Positions 55,229-63,029 of a stretch of 64,000 nt of DNA are shown here, in pieces. Both the position numbers and the translations under genes were made by a program. The stretch lies in NCBI RefSeq assembly GCF_022606355.1, contig NZ_JAHHZQ010000001.1, forward strand, positions 1,331,439 to 1,395,438. The letters are read 5' to 3'. Under the pieces are notes generated by a model. It was not told where the DNA came from and did no database searches. It saw nothing but the letters and a program-made list of their open reading frames with translations. The first letter of the stretch is position 1. Each line of letters begins with the position of its first letter. Origin of the DNA: Leifsonia shinshuensis (GTDB lineage: Bacteria; Actinomycetota; Actinomycetes; Actinomycetales; Microbacteriaceae).

Positions 55229-56015
55229 TGGGGGTGATGGCGAGGATCGGCTGCGTCGTCGGCTTCGGGGAGCCCCCGTCGGGCTCGACGGTCATGCCGA
55301 CCGTGACGCCCGCTGTCATGGCTCCGTCGAGCACCCGCCAGGAGGCTGCGGTGCCGGACGAGTCCATGGTGCCGGCCGGAGTGGCCGCACCGTCTTTGAT
55401 GTACCAGAGCTCGTACGTCTTGTCGTCAGCGAGCTTCGGGAGGTCGGTGGCGATCACGGCGGACCGGCCCAGCTGAGCGGACCACACCAGGGTCGCCGTG
55501 CCGCCGCCGCTGACGGCGGAGGACGCGCGCTGCGCGTCGGGGGCGGCGTTGATCGCGGCGAGCGCCGTGGCCTGTTCGTGCTGGTAGGTGTCGGTTCCGG
55601 CCAGGCCGACGCCGAAGAACGTGCCGGCGACGAAGAGGATGACCGCCGCGGCCGCCGCTGCGAGGATCACAGCGGGGCGCTGGAACCAGCGGCGGTCGGC
55701 GCGACGTTCGGCAGACGTCTGACGTTCGGCCGGCAGCTGGGGCACGTGCTCGGCAGGCACGTGCTCGGCAGGCGCCGGCGCGGGCTTCTGGGGCCGGTCT
55801 GAGGCCTCCTGAACGGTGTCTGCCGGCAGCTGCGGGGTGGAGTCGAGCTTGGCGAAGAGGGCTGCCTTCAGCTCGGCCGGCGGCTGCACGGGCTCTGCGG
55901 CGGCCGCGAGCTGGGCTGCGACCTCCTCGAACTCGCGGGCCTCCTGCTCGTTGTGGGCGCCGAGGCGTGCACCGAGGCGTTCGGGGTCGACGAGTCCACG
56001 GTCGTCGTCGGTCAT
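55224..56015 (-). CDS. rskA: RskA-type anti-sigma factor
   Basis: A 263-residue single-pass membrane protein. The cytoplasmic N terminus (about 105 residues) has an anti-sigma-like helical start and a Pro/Ala/Glu linker with a duplicated PAEHV (15-bp DNA repeat at 55741-55770). One membrane helix (about 114-135) is followed by the RskA C-terminal domain with LPKLADDKTYELWYIKDG and GVTVGMTVEPDGGS. It would hold the ECF sigma factor encoded upstream until proteolysis; the sigma stop overlaps its start by 4 bp. Confidence 0.88.
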   Translation of the reverse strand: MTDDDRGLVDPERLGARLGAHNEQEAREFEEVAAQLAAAAEPVQPPAELKAALFAKLDSTPQLPADTVQEASDRPQKPAPAPAEHVPAEHVPQLPAERQTSAERRADRRWFQRPAVILAAAAAAVILFVAGTFFGVGLAGTDTYQHEQATALAAINAAPDAQRASSAVSGGGTATLVWSAQLGRSAVIATDLPKLADDKTYELWYIKDGAATPAGTMDSSGTAASWRVLDGAMTAGVTVGMTVEPDGGSPKPTTQPILAITPT

Positions 56016-56584
56016 CGTGTCACCCCCAGCTCGTCTCGCAGCCGTATCATCGCATCCCGCAACCGGGTTTTGGCTGTGCCGAGGGGGATGCCGAGCTCGG
56101 CAGCGATCTCGCTCTGGCTCAGGCCTCCGTAGTACGCGAGTCCGATGGCCTGTCGTTGCGCGTCGCTCAGTCTCGTCATGGCCACCTCCACCCTCTCGTG
56201 CTCCACCCGCACCTCGACCGTTTCGGCCACCACGTCGAAATCCGTCGGCAGGTCGCGGATACCGACGGCGGTGTCCCGGTCGTGGGCGGACTGGGACGCC
56301 CGGATGCGATCGACCGCTCGCCGGTGGGCCATCGTGAGGATCCAGGTGAGTGCTCGTCCCTTATTCGGATCGAACCGCGCCGCGGATTGCCACGCTTCGA
56401 GGAAGACCTCCTGGGAGACCTCCTCCGACTGCGCGGCGTCGATCACGAGCCGGCGCACCAGGCCGAGCACACGCGGGGCCGTCAGGTCGTAGAAGTCCGA
56501 GAACGCACGCTGGTCGCCGCGCGCAGTCGCGAGCAGAAGCGCGTCGAGGTCGGGTGGCGAGCCGTCGCCCGAGGTGTCGTCCAC
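56012..56584 (-). CDS. sigK: ECF RNA polymerase sigma factor, SigK-like
   Basis: A 190-residue ECF sigma factor. Region 2 includes FYDLTAPRVLGLVRRLVIDAAQSEEVSQEVFLEAW and RALTWILTMAHRRAVDRIR; region 4 has LSDAQRQAIGLAYYGGLSQSEIAAELGIPLGTAKTRLRDAM. The C-terminal partner gene is an RskA-type anti-sigma, as for SigK of mycobacteria, so the regulon may involve oxidative or envelope stress. GTG 56584 has a GGAG site 9 nt upstream and gives normal length; the frame continues to GTG 56677, which lies inside a small hairpin and has no ribosome site. Confidence 0.85.
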   Translation of the reverse strand: MDDTSGDGSPPDLDALLLATARGDQRAFSDFYDLTAPRVLGLVRRLVIDAAQSEEVSQEVFLEAWQSAARFDPNKGRALTWILTMAHRRAVDRIRASQSAHDRDTAVGIRDLPTDFDVVAETVEVRVEHERVEVAMTRLSDAQRQAIGLAYYGGLSQSEIAAELGIPLGTAKTRLRDAMIRLRDELGVTR

Positions 56585-56682
56585 GTGCTGTTTCTCCGCT
56601 CCGGTGCTGCGTTGGTGTCGGGCGCTGTCGAGTTCGACAGTAGACCACTCTTCGCGGAGTCTCGTGCCTTCGGGCACGAAAG

Positions 56683-56762
56683 AGCCGGACCGCAGAACGC
56701 CTCTCGGCGCGAGGCCGCTCGAAGCGGCAAGTATTGGAGCCCGGGGTTACTGCGGTCCGGCT
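56683..56762 (-). ncRNA. Candidate structured leader (or small RNA) upstream of the sigma factor gene
   Basis: On the minus strand a 13-bp perfect outer stem (56750-56762 with 56683-56695) closes a loop holding a 6-bp hairpin (56714-56728) and a 4-bp hairpin (56700-56714 region), a three-way-junction-like shape. TACTAT at 56774-56769 is a -10 box placed so that transcription would begin at about 56762, the first base of the element. It would be the 5' leader of the sigma factor gene. No known family is recognised. Confidence 0.4.
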
Positions 56763-56801
56763 TCGTCCATAGTACAGGAGGCGCGGGTCGCGTTCACGGC
56801 G

Positions 56802-56826
56802 TGGCGTTCGCGGCGCGAGAACGCCA
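56802..56826 (-). terminator. Hairpin after the conserved hypothetical gene
   Basis: An 8-bp stem (56802-56809 with 56819-56826, 9-nt loop) lies 16 bp beyond the stop of the gene at 56842 and upstream of the sigma factor leader. Moderate terminator, no T-tract. Confidence 0.45.
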
Positions 56827-56841
56827 ACGGGGAATACCGGC

Positions 56842-57471
56842 TCAGTCGAGCGAGTCGCTGCGCCAGAGCCGGGCGCACGCCGTCAGCTCCTCCGCGGTGC
56901 GGGTGAAGCGCAGCGCGCGCGTGGTGAGCTCGCTCGCGCGCTCCGGGTCGAGCGGGTCGCGATCGTCGGCGATGGAGAGGCAACCGGCGGCGGTCACCCG
57001 GCAGAACGCGGCCGCGCGATCGAGCGCGACGGCGAAATCCCCCTCGAACACCCCGCGGAGGATGCGGTCGGCGAGCTCGGTGACCTCCCCCGGCCCCGCG
57101 GGCGTCGGTGCCCCGGCGACCACCGGGTCGATCGACGCGATCACCTCGGTGCCGCGCTGGTAGAGCAGCGCTGTGCCGTCCGCGTCCTGCCGGATCAGCA
57201 AGCGCAGCAGGTAGATTCGCCAGAGCGCGCCGGGCAGGCTCTTGGCGTTCGACCGCGACCACAGCTCGGCGATCGCGTCGATGCCATGCTCGTCGGTGTA
57301 GGCGACCAGCCGATCCACGATGTCCGGATCGGGATCCTCCCGCACCCGCGCCAGCAGCGCCTGCGCGGTCTCGTGGGCGACCTTGCTGATCTGCGCCGGA
57401 TCATCCCCACCGAGGAAGGCCTCGAACATCCCCCCGGGAAACAGCGTCGGCTTGTGATAGCGGTCAGACAT
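56842..57471 (-). CDS. Conserved actinobacterial protein of unknown function
   Basis: A 209-residue cytoplasmic protein rich in Asp, Arg and Ala helices: RYHKPTLFPGGMFEAFLGGDDPAQ at the start, EDPDPDIVDRLVAYTDEHGIDAIAELWSR and ALWRIYLLRLLIRQD in the middle. It is conserved in Microbacteriaceae, where I recall it is often labelled RNA polymerase subunit beta; nothing in the sequence supports that label. The start at 57471 follows GGGGGG; the longer frame from 57492 is less likely. The tRNA-Lys gene lies 57 bp upstream on the other strand. Confidence 0.7.
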   Translation of the reverse strand: MSDRYHKPTLFPGGMFEAFLGGDDPAQISKVAHETAQALLARVREDPDPDIVDRLVAYTDEHGIDAIAELWSRSNAKSLPGALWRIYLLRLLIRQDADGTALLYQRGTEVIASIDPVVAGAPTPAGPGEVTELADRILRGVFEGDFAVALDRAAAFCRVTAAGCLSIADDRDPLDPERASELTTRALRFTRTAEELTACARLWRSDSLD

Positions 57472-57528
57472 CCCCCCATTCTGCCCCGGCACGGGGAGGT
57501 ACGGAATCCACGCTAGATTAGAGGGCGA

Positions 57529-57601
57529 GGGCCTCTAGCTCAGTCGGTAGAGCATCGGACTTTTAATCCGCGGGTCGTGGGTTCGAGCCCCACGGGGCCC
57601 A
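57529..57601 (+). tRNA. tRNA-Lys (anticodon TTT)
   Basis: A 73-nt cloverleaf: acceptor stem GGGCCTC with GGGGCCC (one G-U pair), anticodon loop CTTTTAA with anticodon TTT, and T-loop GGTTCGAGCC. It reads AAA/AAG. No CCA is encoded directly after the discriminator base. Its 3' half overlaps the integrase gene and is the likely attachment site of the adjacent element. Confidence 0.95.
57563..57601. other. Probable attachment (att) core in the tRNA-Lys 3' half
   Basis: This overlap of tRNA-Lys and the integrase frame is where tRNA-targeting tyrosine recombinases usually cross over. The exact core cannot be set without the second copy. Confidence 0.45.
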
Positions 57602-58759
57602 CCCAGTGCGTCGGAGGGATCCAAGCCCATCGGCGGTGGGTTCTGAAGCCGCGTTTTCGGGATTTGCCCACACTTTGCTCACAACTTCTGGAGAGCCAAG
57701 ACGGCTCAATGCGTCCCCAACGGCATCCAGGTCATCGTCGAAGAGGTCTGCGTAGACATCGAGGGTCATCGCTGCGGAGGCGTGGCCGAGCATCCGCTGG
57801 ACGGCCTTGACGTTCGCGCCGGCCGAGATGGCCAAGCTTGCGGCGGTGTGGCGAAGGTCGTGGACTGTCGGGCGCAGCAGGTCGGGGTGGTTGTCGGCAG
57901 CTTTGTCGAAGGCTTTTCGCTTCCAGTTGTTCACGCGAAGCAGGCGGCCGTAGGGAGACGTGAAGAGCAGGTCGCGTGACTTCTTCGATGCGACGAGCGC
58001 CCGCAGTTGATCGCACGGGAAGCTTGGGAACGGCACACTCCGCTGCTGATGGTTCTTCGGCGAGCCGTAGACCAGCTGCCCATCAGTGAGCTCGACCACG
58101 GCCCGATCGACCTGGACGCGTCGACGGGTGAAGTCGACGTTCCGGCACTCCAACGCCGCGAGCTCTCCCCAGCGCAAGCCGGTGTAGCCCAGGAACAGCA
58201 CCACAAGGCCCTCTGAGCCGCACAGAGCGGCCAGCTCGTGCAACTGGGCATGGGTGAGGTACGGGTGCTTCTTCGGCCGGATACGGGGCAGCCGGATGCC
58301 GTCGGCGGGATTACGGCCGAGGCGGCCGTCCCGGACCGCGTACTTCAGGATCATCGAGAAGACGCGATGGTATGAGCCGACGGTGCGCGCGCCGACGCGG
58401 CTGTTCTCGTCCGAGATCCACGACTGGATGTCCGAGTGGGTGATCGCATTCAACGGAGTCGAGCCCCATCGCGGTTGAAGGCGGCCGCGGGTGATCGAGA
58501 CGTAGCCCTGCAGGGTGCTCGGCTTCACCTGCACGAGGGAGTCGATCCACTTCTCGCTCCAGGACTGGAAGTTCACGCCGGCGCGCGCAGCCGGTACATA
58601 GTCGCCGCGGGCCTTGGCGAGTTCCAGCGATGCAAGGTACAGCTCGGCGTCGCGTTTGGTGCGGAAGCCGCGCTTGTCGGTCTGCTGGTGTCCCGGCGTC
58701 CGGTAGCGGACTCGGTAGCGCCGTCCTGCGACGGTCTCGTATGCGCTGATGCTCCCCAT
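57563..58759 (-). CDS. int: Tyrosine-family site-specific integrase
   Basis: A 398-residue phage/ICE-type integrase. An N-terminal AP2-like arm-binding region (GRRYRVRYRTPGHQQTDKRGFRTKRDAE), a core-binding SAM-like domain (about residues 70-150) and a catalytic domain with Arg in TGLRWGEL (near 195), HDLRH (near 300), and LGHASAAMTLDVYADLF with the Tyr nucleophile (near 335). The frame runs into tRNA-Lys and stops at TAA in the anticodon loop, so the last 13 residues or so (ending GSNPRPAD) are encoded by tRNA sequence. ATG 58759 begins the family-like MGSISAYETVAG; GTGAGG precedes it. Confidence 0.92.
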   Translation of the reverse strand: MGSISAYETVAGRRYRVRYRTPGHQQTDKRGFRTKRDAELYLASLELAKARGDYVPAARAGVNFQSWSEKWIDSLVQVKPSTLQGYVSITRGRLQPRWGSTPLNAITHSDIQSWISDENSRVGARTVGSYHRVFSMILKYAVRDGRLGRNPADGIRLPRIRPKKHPYLTHAQLHELAALCGSEGLVVLFLGYTGLRWGELAALECRNVDFTRRRVQVDRAVVELTDGQLVYGSPKNHQQRSVPFPSFPCDQLRALVASKKSRDLLFTSPYGRLLRVNNWKRKAFDKAADNHPDLLRPTVHDLRHTAASLAISAGANVKAVQRMLGHASAAMTLDVYADLFDDDLDAVGDALSRLGSPEVVSKVWANPENAASEPTADGLGSLRRTGWAPWGSNPRPAD

Positions 58760-59072
58760 CGACCTCACCCCAGACTCGAGTCTCCAACTGCGCGCCGACA
58801 CTGCAAGGCTCGCGTGAGGAGCCAGTCGGAACGCGCTCCCTTCACTTACAAGTTGTCGCTACGCAATGGATTCGGCGCACAGACCAGACCCTTGGGAGGA
58901 ATCTCGCAGCTTTGAGACCTCGCTCGATGGGATTCATTGGGCGGTTCGAAATGTGTGCGGGGCAATCCAGCCGCTACCTTGATGCTGGAGCTGAAAGCGA
59001 GTTGCCACGCTTGCCCTCCACTAGAGAAGGATCGGTCGTTCTGAGCGACCACGAGTGGGCAAAGGCGTCTGA
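58760..59072. other. Intergenic stretch of the island, no gene seen
   Basis: About 310 bp between the integrase and the small membrane protein. It holds only short unsupported frames on both strands. It probably contains the integrase promoter and possibly arm-type binding sites, but I see no clear repeats. Confidence 0.5.
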
Positions 59073-59282
59073 GTGGATCTATCGGTGGTTATCGGGGTAC
59101 TCGTCATTGTTGCTGTGTTCGTCGCGTGGGCGTTCGTGATGCCGTGGGCCCACGAATTCGACCGCAAGATGGCCGACCGCCGAGAGGCACAAGGTAAGCC
59201 GAGGTCGATAGTGCCTCCGTGGATCCTGGTAGTGCTCTGCATTAGCATGATCATCGGCGGTTCACTACTGATGCACGGCTGA
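59073..59282 (+). CDS. Small two-helix membrane protein
   Basis: A 69-residue protein with two hydrophobic helices (VVIGVLVIVAVFVAWAFVMP near 4-23 and WILVVLCISMIIGGSLLM near 50-67) joined by a charged loop (HEFDRKMADRREAQGKPR). GTG start at 59073 with a weak AAAGG site. Not recognised. Its size and topology resemble small accessory membrane proteins of islands, including holin-like and immunity proteins, but no specific role is supported. Confidence 0.6.
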   Translation: MDLSVVIGVLVIVAVFVAWAFVMPWAHEFDRKMADRREAQGKPRSIVPPWILVVLCISMIIGGSLLMHG

Positions 59283-59488
59283 TCCCGCTGATCACCATCG
59301 AGTCTCGATTCCGAGCCGTGGTCCGCCCCGACGCCCGATGATGGCGAGTTGAGAGGCCGTGTCAAGGGCGCTGCGTGTCGCTCCGCGATGCAGCGGAGCT
59401 GCACCCTTGACTCGGTCTCTCAGCGCGCGAGAATGCCTTGGGCGGGGCAGACCCGAAGTCAGACCATTCGAGCGCTACGTTTCTTCAC

Positions 59489-60016
59489 GTGGCTGTGTGG
59501 AAAGCGGACAACCAGGAGCCCGGGTTCAACCTGGTGCAAAACGGTTTCGTCTCGAAGTTTCGATCGCGGAACGTCCTCGATGACGCAACCTGGACGCTCC
59601 AAGCGGCTGGCTATCGGATCGTCCGACTGGACGCCGGATCGTGGGCTGACGAAGCTGCAATGCACCAGTCGTTCTCGACGGCGCTCCATTTCCCGGACTA
59701 CTACGGACGAAACCTAAACGCGTTGGTCGATTGTCTCGGCGACGTCGCCGAGCTCGACTACGGATGGGCAGAGAACGAAACGGGCCTGGTCATCGTGATC
59801 GACAACTTCGATCAGTTCCATTCAGCGATGCCCGACCTCGCGGTCACAGTTCTGGACATCATCAGCGGTGCCGCTTTGCGGGGTGCGTTGCTCGGCAACC
59901 GGGTTCTGTGCTTGATCCGCTCAGATGATCCGTGGCTGGAACCAGGTCCCATCGGCGGCTACTCGCCGGAGTGGAATCCGCGCGAGTGGCGCACCGCCGA
60001 CCGGCTGGATCAATAA
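59489..60016 (+). CDS. Barstar-like ribonuclease inhibitor
   Basis: A 175-residue protein with a barstar domain in the second half of the N-terminal region: DEAAMHQSFSTALHFPDYYG followed by RNLNALVDCLGDV (about residues 56-88), matching the barstar helix-loop that plugs the barnase active site, then an IVIDNFDQF strand. It is longer than classical barstar (about 90) and carries extra N- and C-terminal parts. No barnase-type RNase is encoded nearby, so it may be an orphan immunity protein. GTG 59489 is a guess; GTG 59495 and ATG 59438 are alternatives. Confidence 0.75.
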   Translation: MAVWKADNQEPGFNLVQNGFVSKFRSRNVLDDATWTLQAAGYRIVRLDAGSWADEAAMHQSFSTALHFPDYYGRNLNALVDCLGDVAELDYGWAENETGLVIVIDNFDQFHSAMPDLAVTVLDIISGAALRGALLGNRVLCLIRSDDPWLEPGPIGGYSPEWNPREWRTADRLDQ

Positions 60017-60396
60017 AGCGCCTTTGGTCTGAACAGGTCGATTCGGCCGGCATCAGCCACACCCATCGCGACGACAGCTTCACAGCAACTCGGAAGCAGC
60101 GCGATTGACGAACATCCTGGTGGCGTTCGATCGGACGGGTCGAGCGATCTGAACACAAGCTACTGAATAGAGCGACGAGGCAACGAAGAGAAACCAGAAC
60201 CAAGAAGAGACCAGGATCAAGAACAAACGGAGATACAAGCCAAGGCGAGATAGAAGAGAGAGACCCAAGGGCAAGAAGGATAGAAGCCAAGAGCAATGCA
60301 AGAAGGATAGAAGCCAAGAGCAATGCACGTAGGCACTTTAAGTGGAGCCGTTCGGCAGCCCAATGAATGACCGGGGTCGCGTGTAAACCAGGTTGC
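60017..60396. other. Non-coding T-poor purine tract with tandem repeat
   Basis: About 380 bp with no supported gene. From about 60175 to 60325 the plus strand is strongly enriched in A and G with very few T. A frame is open on the plus strand from 60107 to 60363 but has no usual start codon; minus-strand frames give low-complexity hydrophobic peptides (repeated HCSWLLSFL). Confidence 0.6.
60271..60324. repeat. 27-bp tandem duplication in the purine tract
   Basis: A 27-bp unit beginning GCAAGAAGGATAGAAGCC occurs twice without mismatch, at 60271-60297 and 60298-60324. The copies abut, so this is a recent duplication, not spaced like CRISPR repeats. Confidence 0.9.
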
Positions 60397-60798
60397 ATGG
60401 CAAATCGGGGTAGATCAGGCAAGGCAAGCCGGCGCGAGTCGTCTTACGCTCGGCAGCGGAAAGCACACGACGCCGCCGCCGTTCGGCACGCCGAAGACCG
60501 CGATCGGGAGGCCGCGAAGCGGCACGCCGCCGACGCGATGTTGGAGTTCGAGGCTAAGTGGGGCACGCGCGCCGACGCCCTCAAACGACTGCGCGAGATC
60601 TCGCTTGCTATCGAGCGACTCCGCAATGAACAGGACCTGGCCCTCAGGGAGCGTGACACCTTGATTGCACAGCTACGGGAGATCGGTGAAGCGTGGAATT
60701 CGCTCGCGGCACTGACGGGCCTGAGCCGGCAAGCGCTTAGCAAACGCGAATTGCACTGCTCAGCCAACCAGCTCGAAACCAAGCCAGCCCGTGGATGA
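60397..60798 (+). CDS. Coiled-coil protein with C-terminal helix-turn-helix-like segment
   Basis: A 133-residue basic, highly charged protein. The N terminus is Arg/Ser/Lys-rich, the middle (about residues 20-95) is a long charged helix with coiled-coil character (AEDRDREAAKRHAADAMLEFE, LAIERLRNEQDLALRERDTL), and the end AWNSLAALTGLSRQALSKR looks like a helix-turn-helix. It may be a small DNA-binding regulator. ATG 60397 is preceded by AGG; ATG 60367 is an alternative. Family not recognised. Confidence 0.6.
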   Translation: MANRGRSGKASRRESSYARQRKAHDAAAVRHAEDRDREAAKRHAADAMLEFEAKWGTRADALKRLREISLAIERLRNEQDLALRERDTLIAQLREIGEAWNSLAALTGLSRQALSKRELHCSANQLETKPARG

Positions 60799-60865
60799 CG
60801 AGCTCAGCCCAACCGCTTGAGCGTGGCTGGCACGAAATGCTCGAGTTCCACACGAGACTGCTGAC

Positions 60866-61804
60866 ATGAAGCGCCTCGTCGACTCGCCATCGATCCGCCA
60901 AGTGTCGTCTCCCTTGACGCGCGAGATGCTTCGGCCGCTCAAGCCAGAATGCCAGTTCGTGCAGTTCGACTCGCTGCTGTCCGACCGCGAATTCAAACGT
61001 CTCGCAGCTTTCCTGCGACGCTATCCGGAAGTCACTTTGCGCGCATACGGGTCTTACGACGGCAGCATCACTGACCTCGATTTCCTGCAGCACTTTCCTA
61101 CAGTGCGCAGCTTCCAGGCGGACGTCTACAACCTCGAAAGCATCGACGGACTGAACTTTCTCCCTACGGAGCTCGCGAGCCTGTCGCTAGGACAGACGAA
61201 GCGTCAGTTTTCGCTCCAGCCGCTTGCTAGGTTCACGTCGCTCGTTCGGCTTCATCTAGAACGTCACTCGAAGGATCTCTCCGTCGTCGCCGGGCTCACC
61301 GAGGTCACGAAACTCAGTCTTCGCAGCATCACTCTCACCGACCTGTCGCTGTTCCGCCCGCTGACCAAGCTGGAAACTCTTGCGGTCAAGCTCGGCGGAA
61401 CGAAGAGCCTCGATGGCATTTCGGCGTTCCTGAACCTTCAGTACCTGGAGCTCTGGATGATCCGCGGATTCACTGATCTTGATCCGATCACCGAGGTACC
61501 CTCCCTCCAGAACTTGTTCCTTCAAGCTCTGAAGAACGTACGCACGCTGCCCGATCTCAGCAGGATGACGAAGCTCACGAAGATCCACCTTGAGACCATG
61601 AAGGGACTAACTGACCTTCGCCCGTTGCTCACGGCGCCGGCCTTGGAGGAACTATGGCTCGTCGACATGCCACATCTCCACCCCGAAGACGTCGCAGCCC
61701 TGGCTGCCCATCCGACTCTGACGAGAGCACGCGTCGGCCTCGGCAGCGCGCGGAAGAACGACGAGGCGATGGCTCGTCTCGGGTTGTCTGTCGCACAGCG
61801 GTAG
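60866..61804 (+). CDS. Leucine-rich-repeat protein
   Basis: A 312-residue protein with about eight LRR units of 21-24 residues from about residue 65 to 285, of the bacterial/internalin-like type (for example ITDLDFLQHFPTVRSFQADV, LSVVAGLTEVTKLSLRS, LSLFRPLTKLETLAVKLGG, LRPLLTAPALEELWLVDM). No signal peptide or membrane segment is seen, so it is cytoplasmic. LRR proteins bind partners; in islands they may act as immunity or sensor proteins. Substantial AT content relative to the core genome supports recent acquisition. Confidence 0.8.
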   Translation: MKRLVDSPSIRQVSSPLTREMLRPLKPECQFVQFDSLLSDREFKRLAAFLRRYPEVTLRAYGSYDGSITDLDFLQHFPTVRSFQADVYNLESIDGLNFLPTELASLSLGQTKRQFSLQPLARFTSLVRLHLERHSKDLSVVAGLTEVTKLSLRSITLTDLSLFRPLTKLETLAVKLGGTKSLDGISAFLNLQYLELWMIRGFTDLDPITEVPSLQNLFLQALKNVRTLPDLSRMTKLTKIHLETMKGLTDLRPLLTAPALEELWLVDMPHLHPEDVAALAAHPTLTRARVGLGSARKNDEAMARLGLSVAQR

Positions 61805-61903
61805 GACGAGCCAGGCAGGAGTTTGAGTTTTGGATCTCGCCCGCGGCCCGAACGGACAAGCTGTCAGCATACGCAGCCGAGAACCCGTTCAACCATCGGC
61901 ACC

Positions 61904-61909
61904 TAGGAT
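61904..61909 (+). promoter_or_regulatory. -10 box before a small island gene
   Basis: TAGGAT ends 9 nt before ATG 61919, with no ribosome site between, suggesting a leaderless or near-leaderless transcript. Confidence 0.45.
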
Positions 61910-61918
61910 CGGCCCAAG

Positions 61919-62167
61919 ATGAAAAGCCTAGAAGAGCTATACGCATTCGTGAGAGCGCTTCGAGAGGAGCTCCGTCTGGCTGGTCGCGACAAACTGGCTC
62001 AGTCCCTCGACTCTGCGCTCTACGGCGGAAGCACTTCTGGCGAGATCCTCGGAGGACTCTGGCTCGTGTTGCGAGACGTCCGGGACGAGTCGTTTGACAG
62101 TGACTCACTTGAAGCTGCGCTCGACTTCATACAATCCGCACTAGGTCCACCGCGTGATCAGCAGTAG
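61919..62167 (+). CDS. Small acidic helical protein of unknown function
   Basis: An 82-residue protein, mostly helical and acidic: MKSLEELYAFVRALREELRL then a Gly-rich turn (YGGSTSGEILGGLW) and a second helical half (ESFDSDSLEAALDFIQSAL). No family is recognised; its size and position after an LRR gene fit a small immunity-like protein, but that is only a guess. A TAGGAT box supports the ATG. Confidence 0.6.
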   Translation: MKSLEELYAFVRALREELRLAGRDKLAQSLDSALYGGSTSGEILGGLWLVLRDVRDESFDSDSLEAALDFIQSALGPPRDQQ

Positions 62168-62295
62168 GCAGGAGCTCAAGTCACTCACGTCCGATGAGCG
62201 AAGTCTCGGCCATAGCGCCAATCCGTCCATTGGCCCTTACCGTCGATTAGCCTCGTCACCGAGACATAGGCAGGACTTCGTGACAAGGAGCCAGA

Positions 62296-62982
62296 TTGAC
62301 CGATGCGCCGAAGGATGCCCGAAACGGTCGTACGAACTGGTTGCCCCTTACCGGGTCGATTGCTTTCGTCGCTCTGATGACAGCCTCGACCGTTCTGAAG
62401 CTCGAATCGCAGCACAGAGACGTGTGGTTCGTCGTGTCCACACTCCTCTGGTCCGTGGGCATCATCGTTCTGTTCCTGTGTGCGGTTCTGACGATCTGGG
62501 AACTTCGCACCAGACGCCGAACCATCGCGTTGAGCCGGGCCTATCCCACGGCATACATCACTCAGATCGCAAATGATCCGGGACTGTCGGTGCAACTCCA
62601 TCAACTCGTGCGCCGACTCGATGGAAAGCACGTGCGGTTTCCGTCGCGAGGCACACGAACACTCGTCGTCGATCGCACGGGGATCCAGTTGTTTGACGGA
62701 AGCACGAACTATCGAAGGAGGGCAGCGGTTCCGATCGACGCGATCGAGAGGCTAGAGGAATCGGCGACGAGGGTGGGGCAATACCAAATGCGGAGCGTTC
62801 CGTCTGTTGATGTCAACTGTCGCGTATCAGGGCAACTGCTGACTCTCTCGTTTCATCTCTTTCGATTCGCCAGCGTCTGGCCACTGTTCCTGACTGAAGC
62901 ACGGAACGCCGCGGAGTGCCAGCGGATGTCGGCAGCACTAGGACAAGTCTCGACATCAACCCCGGGCAGCCAAGCCCCGTGA
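62296..62982 (+). CDS. Membrane protein with two helices and a PH-like cytoplasmic domain
   Basis: A 228-residue protein. Two membrane helices (near residues 15-34 and 43-66) are followed by a cytoplasmic part of about 155 residues with an alternating beta pattern (RFPSRGTRTLVVDRTGIQLFDGS, VSGQLLTLSFHLFRF) that resembles a PH/DUF-type domain. Start is TTG 62296, supported by AAGGAG 5 nt upstream. Not recognised at family level. Confidence 0.65.
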   Translation: MTDAPKDARNGRTNWLPLTGSIAFVALMTASTVLKLESQHRDVWFVVSTLLWSVGIIVLFLCAVLTIWELRTRRRTIALSRAYPTAYITQIANDPGLSVQLHQLVRRLDGKHVRFPSRGTRTLVVDRTGIQLFDGSTNYRRRAAVPIDAIERLEESATRVGQYQMRSVPSVDVNCRVSGQLLTLSFHLFRFASVWPLFLTEARNAAECQRMSAALGQVSTSTPGSQAP

Positions 62983-63029
62983 CTAACCCTCCACCAGGCA
63001 GCCCGGCCGCCTGACCGCCGGCCCTGATC

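Noticed and set aside
56585..56677. Longer sigma factor start at GTG 56677
   Set aside because: No ribosome site, the GTG lies in a UUCG hairpin, and the extra residues lie outside the conserved sigma regions; kept only as an alternative.
58846..59139. Short frames on both strands between the integrase and the small membrane protein
   Set aside because: No ribosome sites, overlapping each other, no motif.
60271..60324. Possible CRISPR remnant
   Set aside because: The two 27-bp copies abut with no spacer and there are no cas genes.
60080..60328. Minus-strand 82-codon hydrophobic frame
   Set aside because: Leu/Ser/Phe-rich product follows directly from the purine-rich opposite strand and the tandem repeat; no ribosome site and no family.
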